Source of the DNA: Aspergillus flavus
Lineage: Eukaryota > Ascomycota > Eurotiomycetes > Eurotiales > Aspergillaceae
Length of the DNA stretch: 64,000 nt
Assembly (NCBI RefSeq): GCF_009017415.1
Contig: NC_092403.1
Span: 1,984,001 to 2,048,000 of the forward strand
Direction: 5' to 3'
A program made the position numbers and the translations under genes. Below, piece by piece: positions 1 to 12,386 of the stretch (position 1 is its first letter; every line of letters begins with the position of its first letter). The notes beneath the pieces were generated by a model that worked only from the letters and a program-made list of their open reading frames with translations, was not told the origin of the DNA and ran no database searches.

Positions 1-1100
1 TCGGCAAGATGAATCGATTTGACATGGCGACGTATTTCCTAAGCCCCGCAATCATCGCAGGTCTGAGGAGTCAGAACCAATGGCGATCATTCAAAAGCCG
101 ATTCATGAGCAACCGGGAACTGTGTTAGGATAACAGGAAGAGCAAAAGAGGAGGTCCATAGTGGGACTGTAGTAAGAGGAAGTAAGGTTCACTAGATTTT
201 AACTAAAGTAATGACCTGCCAGAAGAGGGTTAATGTATATCTCTTACCCCTCAATTTGTTCTTACGGAGTACACACTTCGGTCTACGTACCAATGTCCAT
301 GCGTACGGTAAGCACTGTACTATCTTGATTGATGATGCAGCGTAGGTAATAAAACGAAATTCTTGAAAGCTTCCCTCGTGCTATTTCTTAGATTCGACAA
401 AAAGCGAAAAGCCAAAAACTGGTAGCCGCCAGTTGAACCCTTATGGATTGTAACAATCCATTTGGTTTTACTCGAGGACTCTCTACTTATCGACTACGAT
501 GCTTCCCTTACTGGGCGAAATGAACAAATTTAGATGAACAGAATCATGAGTCCCAGAACTCTGTCGATCCTATACCGAAGCCGAGATTCCCACGGCATAC
601 TAAGCCTCACAAAAGATGATACTACCCACTGGAGGAGTTCGCCCGCGGCTCGGTCGGCTCGATCGGAATGCTGTACTTCTGCTTTCGGTCCGACTGGAGC
701 GAAGTGCTGCAGAGGGAATCGGCACGTCAAGGAAAACACACGCGAACAAACGAATACAAAAGAAAGAAAAGAAAGAAAGGAAAAGAGAAAACCTTCATAT
801 ATCGATCTGTCATATTCCTCATTATGTACTTTTCGAGATAATCTCTATACAATATATAAACACAGTTATTCTCACGGGGAGGCGAAACCGACCTCAATCA
901 CATCCTAGAGTGCCGTTACACATGATGCGCCATCCTGTACATACCCTTTGCTTTTGGAACCGTCCAACTGAATATAAGATCAAGTCACACCCAACCCTGT
1001 AAATACACGCGCAATCACCCGGACAAAGGGGAAGGAGATTGAGGGGAAAAAAAAGAAAAAAAAAAAGAGAGAAAAAGTCGTAACACATGGCTTCCTATAG
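1..1100. other. Intergenic, no gene seen
   Basis: This lies downstream of the Zn2Cys6 regulator, which runs away from it. Short open frames overlap one another on both strands around 530-1090, but none has a recognisable domain, splice structure or good start context. A TACGGAGTAC motif sits at 263-272, and a purine-rich A/G tract lies at about 1020-1080, just past the regulator's stop codon. Confidence 0.6.
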
Positions 1101-3896
1101 TCATAGATTCAATCCAAGTTCGGCTTCGAGATCGGCAATGCCATCAAGCTCGGTGGCCCGTGGTGCCTCGTTGGCGCCCAGCGTTGTCGAGGTGCGATCC
1201 TCATGGAGTTGCCCATTGCCTAACCCGGTCAACCCAACTCCTTTGCTCTCCGTTCCGAACAAGTCCGGCACGTTGTCCATTGTGCCGATATTGAAACCAT
1301 ATCCCTGGCCTTTCGGGTTGCCATTGAGGTCAAGACCATCATCGGCAGCGAACAATTCCGCACCGGTGTCATCAAAGTTGATCAAGGCGTCGAAGTCGTT
1401 CTGAGTCACCTCCGCATCATTTGCCAAGTCCATAAGTTCGCTAATGCTTAGGTCGGAGTCTAGATTAGGAATTGCAAAAGCGTCCTGATGGTAGTGTGGG
1501 TTGATGTTGTTGGTGCTGCCATTTTCACTTCCGTCTGAGGGTGGCGGCGTAGAGGCGAATCCGGAGGCCTCTGCAGCTTCACCAGCTAGTCGGGTGCCGC
1601 TGGTTTTGGGGTATGTCAAGTCGGGGATCTTCTGTGCTAGGGAATCCGGAGGCGGCGTCAATGTATTCAATCGAACGGAGTCAAATGTGCAATTGTTTCG
1701 TGATTGTACGTCTTGCGGTGCTACTGTGAGTTGAATACCGGCCTTGCGGATCGCGGCCTCCAAGAATGACGTGGCAAAGTCGGCCGATGCGTAGATCTCT
1801 CGCAGGCGCTGAAGAATACGCATACATTGGTAAAACCGTTGAAGGCTAACCATCCGGACATTGGGGTCACTGGACTTGATATCAAGAAGATGAATGATAA
1901 CTGCAGGTAGGAGCACGGTCACACCGGTCGTAGGGAAATAGCGAGTTAAATCCAAGGCGTGTAGGTCTTGAGCGATGTTTGTGATCTCGACCGCAGCAAA
2001 TCGAACCTTATTTCGAGAGATGTCTTGTAACTCTGCGTCCGTGGAGGGAAAAGGCATGGCAGGAAGAACTTGAGGACGGTGTAACGCGCTTGACGTGGTC
2101 AAGTAGACCATCTTTAAGAGAGCTCTATGGGAATGCAGGACTTCTTGTGCCTCGGTTAGCTTCGCTGGGGCCATAGGAGCGTATTGAATCTCCGACGGAA
2201 GATGTGCCAGCCAATCTTCCAACTCTTGATCGCAGCGCCGAACCTCAAATGTCTCTGCCGCCGACTTCTTCGGAACCAACATCATAGTCGTTTCCATTGT
2301 ACCACCGAACTTATGGCTGAGCACGGAATATTGTGCTGAAAGGACGTGGCTGACACAGAGACATAGCTTCGCCTTCTCAATGAACATGAGGGCGAGCTCT
2401 TTCTGATGGCTCACGTTTTGGAGAACTTCCGAGTTGCCCACCATACTGACAATCTCCGGTGAAAAGGGATGGAATTCGAAATCGTCTAGGGTTAACATGG
2501 GAACATCACAATCATCATCCTTGACACGCATGGGACGTCTCATTCCCAGGGCAATTAGGCGATCACGAGTGTAGGTGCTCCACCATATACGCTTCCACAT
2601 TCGCTGGCGTCGAACATCCATCCGAGAATTACCCGGGTCACGATGCAAACCGATGGTATGTGCTAGAGACAAGCTGACACCCATCCAATGCCAGGTGTCC
2701 TTCTGATCATCTGGGGTTTCGTACCAGTAGGTCATCAACAGCAGGGACTGTACAAGCGAAATCCGATCCACCTCATAGTCGAAGTCGTACAAAAGCCTGG
2801 CGCGTTGAAAGAATGATTTTCGGGCTGCCTTCCGACTTGAGTATCCGGCGGCTTGAAGGTGCTTCAGGTCAACGAAGGCAGTACCGGCAAACATTACGGC
2901 CTGAAATAAAAGAAGACTCATCCGGCGAATTCCGTCATTCTGCGCGATAGTCTGCAGGAAGTCCTCCAAATCTAAGAGGGGCATGTACGTGTGGACATAA
3001 TGTATGTAGGCTTTGAGCAGCTCATTCCGCAGTCCCACATCAGGCACCGTCAAGGCTCCTTTCATTGCCAGATAATCGATGTCCTCCTTCTGCAAGCGAG
3101 GTGGCAATCCTCGAATATAATCGGGCAAAATGATGCCTCCAGATCTGGCGTTGGCGAAAGAAGGATCCAGTAGTTGCTGGATCTGCGAGGTGACGTGATG
3201 CAAAGGCATGGTGGCAGGCACTGCAGGGTTGGGCGCCATTCTTCTTCGATATCGTTCAGGCCCAGCACCAATTCTGCTGACTTGGCTCTGATCTATGTAC
3301 GTCGATCATATCAGTATAAACGTGTATAATTTACACTCAATGAGTCTCATTCCTCAGGGACGCAGGGAAATACGAACAGAGGAGATGTGGCATATGTTGC
3401 CCCTGGTCCAGATCTACGGAACGCTGGGAAGGCGACGCTGGGGCAACATCCGAAAGCCCGTGGCATTCACTGAGTCTCCGTAGAAGACTTCCGTCTTCGG
3501 GAGCCTCCGCGGGCGATTGAGAGAGCTGGTGGTTGGGGTTGTCAACCTCAACACGTGATTTCCTGGAAAGTGGCAAAGTAGCGCACTTGATGTTAGCCCG
3601 CGATTCTGCGACGAGTGAGGCAAACGGGTCATGTTTTCGGCATGGACGAACTTTCTCCTCTTGCTCTCGGTGACAATGCAGTCTACTTGATCCAGGCGAC
3701 AATTCGTACAAGGAGAGCCATTTTCAACCACGTCACAACGAACTTTCCGAGCGCGGCAGCAACAGCATGCCTTCGATGCCCTCCGTTTTACGGGCCGGGC
3801 ATTGGCAGGGAGGCCCGCCGTCGAAGCCTTTCGCTTCCCCTTGGCCTCGTTCTCGGCCATGTTACTCGATGATGGCGAGGCAGTGAGATTAGTCAT
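1101..3896 (-). CDS. Zn2Cys6 fungal transcription factor, CTF1/FarA/FarB-like
   Basis: Probable nuclear DNA-binding regulator of about 869 residues, read as three exons: 3896-3652, 3562-3374 and 3276-1101. Exon 1 carries the binuclear cluster at about residues 43-71 (CCCCRARKVRCD, then SPCTNCRLDQVDC) with basic flanks (KRRASK, ESKRRK). Intron 1 (3563-3651) has a CTAAC branch site and a CAG acceptor; intron 2 (3277-3373) has CTGAT. The long third exon holds the fungal-specific transcription factor middle domain (LPPRL, NELLKAYIHYVH, MPLLDLEDFL, the MTYW stretch and GLHRDP), followed by an acidic, disordered tail that could activate transcription. The cluster and middle domain resemble cutinase/fatty-acid regulators (CTF1, FarA, FarB), which control genes for lipid hydrolysis and beta-oxidation. 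The family is recognised; the exact paralogue and targets are inference. The exon 3 acceptor is a CAGCAG tandem, so one residue may vary. Confidence 0.85.
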
Positions 3897-6111
3897 TGTG
3901 AAGTGTGCGGTTTTAGTTGACGCCAAAGATCCATCAACTGGATAGATTATCGTGTTAAAGGAGCCGCGGGGGAGTTTCAGCTCATATAGAGTAATGCTAT
4001 AAGAGAAAGGACCGATATGGTAAGAAGAGGGAAAAAGGATGATAGTGAAAAAGAAGGAAGAGAACACAATTCCAAAACTGTTAAACCGAATCAAAAGAGT
4101 CAAGAGTGGAGAGGACCTTTCGTTTAATTTGTTTTTTGTTTTTTTTTATAAAATTTTATTTATATATAAGTTTTGGTAACTGGGGTACCACGATCAAACC
4201 TTTTTCGTCCAAGGGGACGAAAAGAAGAGGCGAGACCTGGGGATGGGGAAAAGGAATGTTTAAGTAGTTGAACCAATATGCAACACGTCCACCAACAAAT
4301 TGGTCAGGAGGCGTTGGCGTTGGGGTTGGCGATGGATGCCCCCAGATCCACACTGTGATTGTGTTGCCTCCCCCAGACCGTGACCAACGGACTCCATCCA
4401 TGAATCCAGAGGGTTTCAATACTAATCGGTCATCCATCCATTTTCCACCGAAATGACGCTAGCCTCAATTGTGGATAGGTATTTACCTCACGCTTGAACT
4501 AATGGGATTAGGGCGGCCTAAGGTCGGCGGGGTGGGTGGAAACGGGGGGGGAAGATTCCATCACTGGTTACGGAGTACTGCTGAAGAGAGCGCGCGCTTT
4601 GAGCCAGTGGTCGGCAACTGCTTACTGTACCCTCCCCACATATCCACCCAATGACGGTCCGAATGCTACTCCACTCCTCGCAGCCGTTTCCACTCCCGAT
4701 GGTAAGTCCTCCGGATACCTACGGTCTATCCATCCTGCGAAGTGAGGATTCATCGTTCTCCACTTGTCTACGCCTTGCAGCGGCGCCAACAAGACCCGAA
4801 TAGCGTCCCTCGGCCCGGTCACGTTACTAAAACCTCGCAACATTGGTCCATGGTCAACCGGCACGCTGATTTGCCCTGACTGGTCCTCCTGCAGTGGCCA
4901 ACTTTGAAGGTTGCCAACTAAAAGGTCAAAGGACAGGTGCGTCATTTGGGTGAAGTGCTGTGCCCGGAAAAAATTCCGAGCATCTTGAAAATATCTTTTA
5001 ATAATAATTATTCTTTTCTCTTCTTTTAACTGGTCTCCTTAACAATAATAGCAATCTGGATTCCATTTGGTTCCCGTTTGTTAAAGTTCTCTGTCCACTC
5101 TGCAGGAGCATCTTACTTGATAAGGAAATATGCTTGTTACTAGGATACCCTCACCTCGTTCTTGCTTTGACTGGCAGCTCCATGGGATTGAGATATCACT
5201 GACCAGCAGAGTAGCTTGGATCACGGACCGGTTCAACGACAGGATGATTTACAGGCCGGTCTAAGGATGTATGCTCCCACGGGCCGAGGTCCGCGATGAT
5301 TATTCCATCAAACAAAAGGTTGACCCTGGCTGGGACAATCTCTGGTCATTTGGGGATCCATAATAGGCTTTGAGAATGTACAACTCACATGTTTATTCAC
5401 ATTATTTTGTCTCTCATAAAAACTAGACCCCTAGAGGAAGGGACCTTGGCGTCTGGACACTGGACAGTGGACAGGCATTGATGGTACTAAATGGGGACGA
5501 TCATCGCTTGGATATCCCGCAAGAAAACCCGCTAGATATGGACGACCAAATTAATTTGCCGTGAAAGTGGACCGGTACCATCTATCAGGAGAATGGTCCA
5601 TGAAGATCATAGGATTTCTCTTTCTATTTGCTGTGCTTTACTGCTCACGGTCCCCGTGATTTTCACGAGTCTACTTAGTAACAACTATAGTACTTGGCTT
5701 TTGAGGAGGCCAAACCCGGTAGCAGTACGTACATCCTACTCCGTATGGTGAATGGTCCACCCTTGCCAGTTATGGAACAGCAACGCGATCCAGATCCTAA
5801 CAGGAAAAACATTTCCAGCTTGTTGCAGGAATAATGAGCCACTCAAGAGGGATAACCCCACGGCTCTGTGTACCTATTTGCTTTGTAAAAGAAAATGATA
5901 ATTATAATATATATATAATAATGATAATAATACCAGATATAATAGTATAAAAAGCGCAAATGGACATCAGGACGCGGGCCGCTAGAAGGGGGCGGCAGCT
6001 CAAGTTCTAGACGTTGAAGTTGCATATCACAACAAGGAAGAATTTCACATTGCGGATTTGCTATGCCTTGTATAATAGTAACTATTCAAAGAATGTCTTG
6101 TCTCAAAAGGA

Positions 6112-6167
6112 TCTCTCTCTCTCTCTCTCTCTTCTTTTTTTTTTTCTTTTTTTTTTTTTTTTCTTTT
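6112..6167. repeat. (TC)10 microsatellite fused to poly-T, 56-nt pure pyrimidine tract
   Basis: About ten TC repeats run directly into T-rich sequence with isolated C residues. The tract is uninterrupted pyrimidine over 56 bases, and an A-run follows. Such tracts slip during replication and can form triplex DNA. Confidence 0.9.
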
Positions 6168-7033
6168 AAAAAAAAATAAGAAGAAAAAAGAGGTAAATTT
6201 TTGGTCACCATTTTTTTTTATTAGGGATTATTTTTGTTTTATTCTTTTTAATGATTCCAGGGATGTGGGGAATAAGAACTTTGGAACATCGAATGGAATC
6301 CCACTTCTTCTAATCCTCTAGGGCTAAAAACAAGCCTCCTCAGCTGCACGTGAGACTTGATCGTTCTGGTAAATGGTGCGTGGTCGATGTCAACCGTTGT
6401 GCCGACGAACGGAATAATCTCAGGTACTCGGAGGAAAAAAAAACATGGCCCCTTTCCGTCGGTATTCAGTAACAGTGAAGGCAGCGTTGATTCCAGAGAG
6501 CCAATCACATACCCAGGGACCTTCGACGCCAGCAGTTCAGAAACTGAGCAGGTGACATGCACAGGAACTAGTGCCAATGGTTTTTACTCCGTAAGTTCAG
6601 GGTGAAAGTAAGATTAGTCATTATTAGCGATACTCGGAGGAATCTTTGATGGTCTGGATGGAAGAGCAAGAGAAGGGGGCGCACGGTGTCGTCATCACAT
6701 CATTTGGGAAGCTGATCAAGTGGCCTATGCCTATGCAATGTACGGAATACATACTACATACTTACATGAAGTCCTACCTAGTGCTAGGGACGCATCAAAT
6801 GCCGTCAGTCAGAGAGCTAAGGACTAATTGTTGACTGCCGATACGTTGCACTTTCTTTTTGACATGAATCACTATCAATGGCAGGTGGAAGGTCAACTTC
6901 CTTGGTTATGCAACTGAAACGGGAGCAAAAATGGTCATCATAACAATTTCCGAGTGTCACGAGCCAGACTCCATAATTCGGAGGTAAATACATTGAGTCC
7001 ACAGTATTCGCGGGGGGGCTTCTTTAACGAGGG

Positions 7034-7062
7034 TTTTTTTTTTTTTTTTTTCTTTTTTTTTT
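7034..7062. repeat. Poly-T tract
   Basis: Twenty-nine bases, all T except one C at 7052. No gene is adjacent, so a role as Pol III terminator or promoter element is not supported. Confidence 0.9.
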
Positions 7063-8774
7063 CACTAGAACCAAGACCAATCGATACTACCCCAGCGGAT
7101 ACCAAAGTGGGACTAGGTGGGCTTAACCATCTCTGGTACGGGGAGCACCAATGACAGTGACTGGATTATCCCAGGCGAACGTGGGAACGCGGGCTACCGA
7201 CTCTTCGGGAATAGTTTCTCCAATGACCACCTGAAAGTGCTCGGAATAATGGAGCCTCTCCGAAAGTGTTGTACTACTTATTACCATTATCATTTTAATG
7301 ACATTGTCCAGGTTCTAATATCCCCTTCTCCAAAATTTTACTTCCCGCGCCGAAGTCGCTAGAAAGGTGGCACCCAGGCACTGGTCTAAAATTTTCCAAC
7401 TACCCCAGGCTCCCCAGGCGCGGCCCCGTAAAGTGACTAAAATTTCTTTGATCCCAAGCCGGGGGAAACCAAGAACCAAGATCACGATACTTCCCCAGAC
7501 AGCGCCAAGACTCGAAGATACTATGTACGTAACGAATAACGTCTGGACCACAGGCAACAATAACTTGAAGTCTACGATCGGTCAATCCAATTGATTAAAT
7601 TCCCTCATTTCAGTTGCCCTGGATCCTTCTTTCGTCGCCTCTCACTTCCCTTAAACCCCCAATCCTAAGAGAGCGAGCGATGAACAACGAACCGAACAAG
7701 ATGGATGAGAGAATATTGAGCATTGCTCAAGCCACCAATATGTCTGACTGAGTCAGAGCAAGCAGGTCGACAATCAAACTTAATTCTTAGCGCATGTCCT
7801 TGCCGGTGCTCCTTTTAATCCCTCATCCCAACATTCTGTAGCTCACTAGTGTGTAACTGGGTCACGAGTAAAGTCGGACATCTTCCCGATGCTGGGCCAG
7901 GCGGTCCGACGTAGGTAGCTGCCACCCCACGTTCGCGGTAACCCGATCTTCCTGGTCCTTACCTAGTAGCCTATAAGGATGGGTTGTCACGTATGAAGTC
8001 ATCCACATACATAGTGTCCTTCGTTGAGATCGCGGGGTATGCAGTAGAAGAGGGGGATCGTGTCATTAATGCCCAAATTGAGAGAGGGGATATTAACGGA
8101 GTAGTTTCGTACGGCATTTAAGCGAATAGGATACATATCCAATCAGATGCTCCAACTTGGTGGTAATTATGTATTTCTCTCATCTAGGGGGCCGTCGAAC
8201 TAGTTAGAGGTTCACTATGTGTCTACGATATTTGGTCGCTGTTTATACATAGGGCCAGGGATGGCATTGGCTCTAAGATGGTTTATATACTAGTATATAT
8301 ATATGTATATGTTTGTTTTGGAGCGGAAGGGGCATCCAGCCTGTCAGCATGTCTTACTGTTCGACCAATACGCTAATCTGCGCTCGTTATATAGTATATA
8401 CGAAAACAACTCAGCTCAATGAGATGACCATCTCCATATAGTAATACCTGCATAGTCTGACAAGATAAGAGCGTCAACTTCCTGAAGATCATATAAAATC
8501 GGGAAGTTGCTCGTGGCTATGTATCAAGAATCGATTTTATTCACCAATAGGTTGTTAAACCCATCGTAACAATGTCGAAAACAACAATAAGCACAGATTT
8601 AGCAAACAGAGGACCAGTTCACACAGTGCACCGCCCGTGGGGAATAAAGAGACATGATCGTCATCAAAGTAAAGTCCGGAGAAGAACACATGGAAGAGAA
8701 AATATACAGAACAGAAAGGAAAATCATCAAGACAGAGGTAAATAGAGAAGACTGCTACCAGCAACTCTCAATTC

Positions 8775-11036
8775 TCACACACCACCGCGACCCATTCGCT
8801 CAATCGAACCCATGATACCACTGCGACCTGGGGTGAAGACAGCAATACCAGACTTTCCTCCACTATTCCCGCGGGCCTGTCGGCTTCCCGGTGCTGGAAT
8901 CCTTGGTATCTTCTTTTCGCCGTTGCTAGACCCCGTGCTTGGGGGACGTATGCTGCTTGAACTGCTGCGGCTAATGCTCTGTCTGAAGTCCTCCGGTGCA
9001 ACCTCAATTGGGGTTGGCTCGGGCGAATTATCTTCCTGTGGTCTCGGGGACTGGGGACCATCCTGTATAGACGGCTGATTCTGCTGGATTGCTAACCACT
9101 CATCCACAGCGGCGACAAGCTCGCCTTTCTCAGCCCGTTCGATTTTCAGCTCATGGTGCAACCGTTCACTGTCATCTTTGAGTGCACCCAGCTCCTGTTG
9201 TAATCCCTTGATTTGAGCCTCTAGGACACGTTTCTCTGCTTCATGCTCGTCCTTCTCCCGCGTGATCATGCTGATATCAGGCTGAGAGACTTCCGAAAGA
9301 GCTGCATCACGCTCAGCCTTGAGTCGCTCATTGTCTTTATAAGCCGCTTTTAATTTGTTCTCGGCTTCTCGCAGTCGTTTATCCCAACGTGCCTCATAGC
9401 TTTTCTTCAGGGCAGCTACCTTGGTCTCATGTTTGCTCTTATACAACGTGTGAAGCTCACGAGCAACCTTCTCAACAGCGTCTTGAACCTCCTTTGCCGT
9501 TTCCTCAGCAGTCTTGCCGTATTGCGCACTTTTAGAGGAACCCATATCGTTCGACGCTGGTTTGCGAGCCGAGCTTAATTGTGTCTCTAATTCAACCACC
9601 CTACTTTCTAACTTCTCCTTGCTCTTCTCCATTTCCTCAGCTCTTCTCATCAATTTTTCTCTCTCCCGTTCACCTTCCATCATTTCAGCCTTGACAGATT
9701 GCAAGACATCTTCCATCTCCTGACCCCTTCTCTGCCACCCAGCCTGTTCAATTTCTAGGGTCTCCCTCCGGGCAGCTTCATTCCGAAGCTCCTCTGATGT
9801 CTCCCCAACACGCCGTTCGGCGTCTGCAACAGCCTGCTTAAGACTAGCGACTTCCGCCTCTTTGCCACTGAGCGTAGCTTTGAGAGAAGAAATCTCCGAA
9901 AGAAAACCGGACTTCAGGGACTCTAGTTCCCGTGGTGTCACTGAAGGGATGGACCGGGGGGTTGGAGCAGCAGGAAGATCAAAGTCGAGTAATGACACTT
10001 TTGCAGGAGACCTGGTTGGTTCCCGGACAGTCCTTAATGGCGATCGCCGTGACGGAGAGTATCGCTCATTTTGCATGCTGTAGCGTTTGCGGGGGAAGAA
10101 GCTGGGCTGGTCTGATAAGTCAAGCAAGTTGGGAGTCTCGCTTGGATTTATGCTAACCCTTGCAGCTCTTTTTCTCGGCGTGGGTGAGCCAAAATCAACC
10201 AAGCCGCTTATTCTGGGGGATTTTCTAGTAGTGGTAGGAGTTCCTGGTTCATCCTTTCCGTCCAGATCACCGTGTAGCTTACTAGGTTGACCGGCCTTGA
10301 ACGGAGAGTCGCCCCGAAGATGTGCAAATGTTGTCATGTCCACATTGGTAACAGCGGAAAACGTGCTGAGACAAGTTTCATCCATGGAGTCATTTGTGTC
10401 GTCAATCATATCATCGTCTTCTTCGTGCAAGCTTGTATCCTCCTTGTCGTTTGAAGTATCATTGCTATTGTTCTCGTGAATCACAGTGCTCATTCCTTCG
10501 TTGTGCTTTTCTTCCATTAGACTGTTTCCAATCTCTTGTCCAGCACTTTCTCTGCTGCTTTGTTCATTGTTGATGCTAACATCCTCATCGGCATAGACAC
10601 TGATATCGGGCATATCTCTTCGAGCTGTGCCTTTCCTGTATCTATCGTCAAACGCGTCGTCCTCGGGCACATGTTCGTAGGACCGTTTCCTGGGGGTCGC
10701 CGACAATTGTTGGCTCCGGAGCATTTGGAAGTCGACTGTATCATCCCTAGCCTCATACTGAAATGGCGAGCTAGGTGGTAATATGGGATCAGTGTTATCG
10801 TAATCTAGGTCCTGCTCGTTCGGTTGTTGCGTAGCAGTATAGCTCTGACGCCTTTCAGTATCTGCGCTCAGATCATCCACCAATTTTCTCGGGCTCGAAA
10901 AGCCATTCTCTAGACTATCTTTCGGCGCGACAATATGATCAACGACATCCTCCTGCGCGACCAGACCGCTAATTCCTGGGGAAAAGGGCTGTGAATTCTG
11001 GCGCGAGGATGTTAAGGGAGACAGAGGTGTGGACAT
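8775..11036 (-). CDS. Coiled-coil protein, possibly spindle-pole/microtubule-associated
   Basis: Single-exon gene of 753 residues. I chose the ATG at 11036 (MSTPLSPLTSS); the frame stays open to an ATG at 11246, but that extension looks like untranslated leader. The first about 400 residues are low-complexity and Ser/Pro-rich, with many SP/TP sites (TPRKR, SPRRSPLR, SPRKL), typical of cell-cycle kinase substrates. Residues of roughly 420-680 form long heptad-rich coiled coils, including a distinctive stretch with LHTLYKSKHETKVAALKKS. The tail is Ser-rich and ends in a basic Gly-rich segment (GRSGIMGSIERMGRGGV). The architecture recalls fungal spindle-pole or TACC/Alp7-type proteins, but that is a guess from layout only; no catalytic domain is present. 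Confidence 0.75.
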   Translation of the reverse strand: MSTPLSPLTSSRQNSQPFSPGISGLVAQEDVVDHIVAPKDSLENGFSSPRKLVDDLSADTERRQSYTATQQPNEQDLDYDNTDPILPPSSPFQYEARDDTVDFQMLRSQQLSATPRKRSYEHVPEDDAFDDRYRKGTARRDMPDISVYADEDVSINNEQSSRESAGQEIGNSLMEEKHNEGMSTVIHENNSNDTSNDKEDTSLHEEDDDMIDDTNDSMDETCLSTFSAVTNVDMTTFAHLRGDSPFKAGQPSKLHGDLDGKDEPGTPTTTRKSPRISGLVDFGSPTPRKRAARVSINPSETPNLLDLSDQPSFFPRKRYSMQNERYSPSRRSPLRTVREPTRSPAKVSLLDFDLPAAPTPRSIPSVTPRELESLKSGFLSEISSLKATLSGKEAEVASLKQAVADAERRVGETSEELRNEAARRETLEIEQAGWQRRGQEMEDVLQSVKAEMMEGEREREKLMRRAEEMEKSKEKLESRVVELETQLSSARKPASNDMGSSKSAQYGKTAEETAKEVQDAVEKVARELHTLYKSKHETKVAALKKSYEARWDKRLREAENKLKAAYKDNERLKAERDAALSEVSQPDISMITREKDEHEAEKRVLEAQIKGLQQELGALKDDSERLHHELKIERAEKGELVAAVDEWLAIQQNQPSIQDGPQSPRPQEDNSPEPTPIEVAPEDFRQSISRSSSSSIRPPSTGSSNGEKKIPRIPAPGSRQARGNSGGKSGIAVFTPGRSGIMGSIERMGRGGV

Positions 11037-12386
11037 GACAAAGGGGTAATGGGTCGAAGAAGTGTAATAGCAGGTAGAGTAACTGTTCTGGAAGCCAGAG
11101 CAGATTAAAGCGCGATATACGAGAGCGGTATATGTGCAAGGCGTAAGAGGCCCATATGACACAACATTGAGAATGAGAGCAAGTCCAACCCCGAGTTTAT
11201 TATTTTCGCCTGTTGCCGGGATGTTTGTAAACAAAGCTATTCCCATATAGGTATAGTATGGTTTTCGGGAGGGCGGTAAAAATTTACAAAATTCTCACCG
11301 CCCTAGGGTAAACACCTATGATATTGAGGTTTTATCTTGAGCTGGCAATATCTACATGGGGCCTCCCCACCACTCTAACAACGATAGTCTCCCTGCGCCT
11401 TATAGGAGGATTCCACAACCATGTATGTTTGTCACAACTGAGGCAGAATAGTGTCGATCTGCGTTATTTCTTTATCACTGAGGCTAACCTGCTTACTGTA
11501 CTCCACCTCTCCACCTACGCTACTGTTATGGCGCCCTTATCACATAGTCGATTAAAGTAAGCTGGCTAGCAGCCCTTCTATCTGGCTACCTTCTCGAATC
11601 ATTGGACCAGTTGTAGGCTAATCTTGATGATGCCCCATTGGAACCGAGGCAAGCGCCGCATTATCATCAAGCCGTCCGGGAATTTGTTGACATGTTAATG
11701 TACATATCTCACCCAACCAAGGGTGTAGGCGATATATGTGATTCTGTGATGGACTCACGCAACCACAACGCCATTCCCCAATACCTCAGCGGAGACCCTA
11801 TTACACATTTAGCGCAACTGACAACTTACTCACTGGTATTACTAAATCTCCTAAGCTTACGGAGACTTCCAGCAAGTTCGACCTCCACGACGAGGACTTT
11901 AGTATCTTTGAAGGAGGCCCATTTTATATACTTGTCCGTGATGTCTATCTAGTAGGCTAAACAGAAGAAGGCCTTGCGCACCTTGGGTGTCCCATCAATT
12001 TAAAGGTAATGATAAATGTAGACAGGAGCTAGTCAAGGATTACCTTTCTTTCTTTTTCTTTTTCTTTTTTGGATTAGCTCTCGATCCTTATCGGCTTATC
12101 GGCGAACGGACGTTATGGAAAAATGACATTATTCGGACTCATACGTAAAACATAGAACGCCCAGACACCATGCAAACAAACAAATTCCAGAAATTTTTGC
12201 CCTTCAAATATGATCACAAGTCTAGGAGAGAGACAATAAAAGAAAGTGAGAAAAAGTATGTATGTACTGCTTCACCGCATGTTGCATAGAACCAGTCAAT
12301 TGGTTGAGGAGTTCTCGGTGAGTACCCCTCAGCCTTATAATCATCCAGTCGTTGTCTGCGGCACCGTCTGTTCATCCCCTATATCA
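11037..12386. other. Intergenic, no gene seen
   Basis: About 1.35 kb between the coiled-coil gene's start and the transporter's stop. It holds the coiled-coil gene's promoter and the transporter's 3' flank. Short frames at 11318-11560 and 11638-11952 have no recognisable features. A T-rich CTTT repeat lies at about 12045-12069. Confidence 0.55.

Larger units (their letters stand above)
3897..8774. other. Gene-poor 4.9 kb stretch with simple repeats
   Basis: No convincing coding region is visible on either strand. Short frames lack domains, splice continuity and sensible starts. It contains AT-rich runs (about 5896-5955), a TC microsatellite merging into poly-T (6112-6167), a poly-T tract (7034-7062), a TA run (8291-8310) and three copies of the TACGGAGT/ACTCCGTA motif (4569, 5738, 6586). 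The first few hundred bases are the promoter of the Zn2Cys6 gene. The rest could be decayed accessory sequence or hold a non-coding RNA I cannot see. Confidence 0.6.

Noticed and set aside
1087..1404. Plus-strand frame overlapping the Zn2Cys6 regulator
   Set aside because: Antisense shadow of the well-supported regulator; the same holds for many long antisense frames opposite NOP14, the ATPase and the coiled-coil gene.
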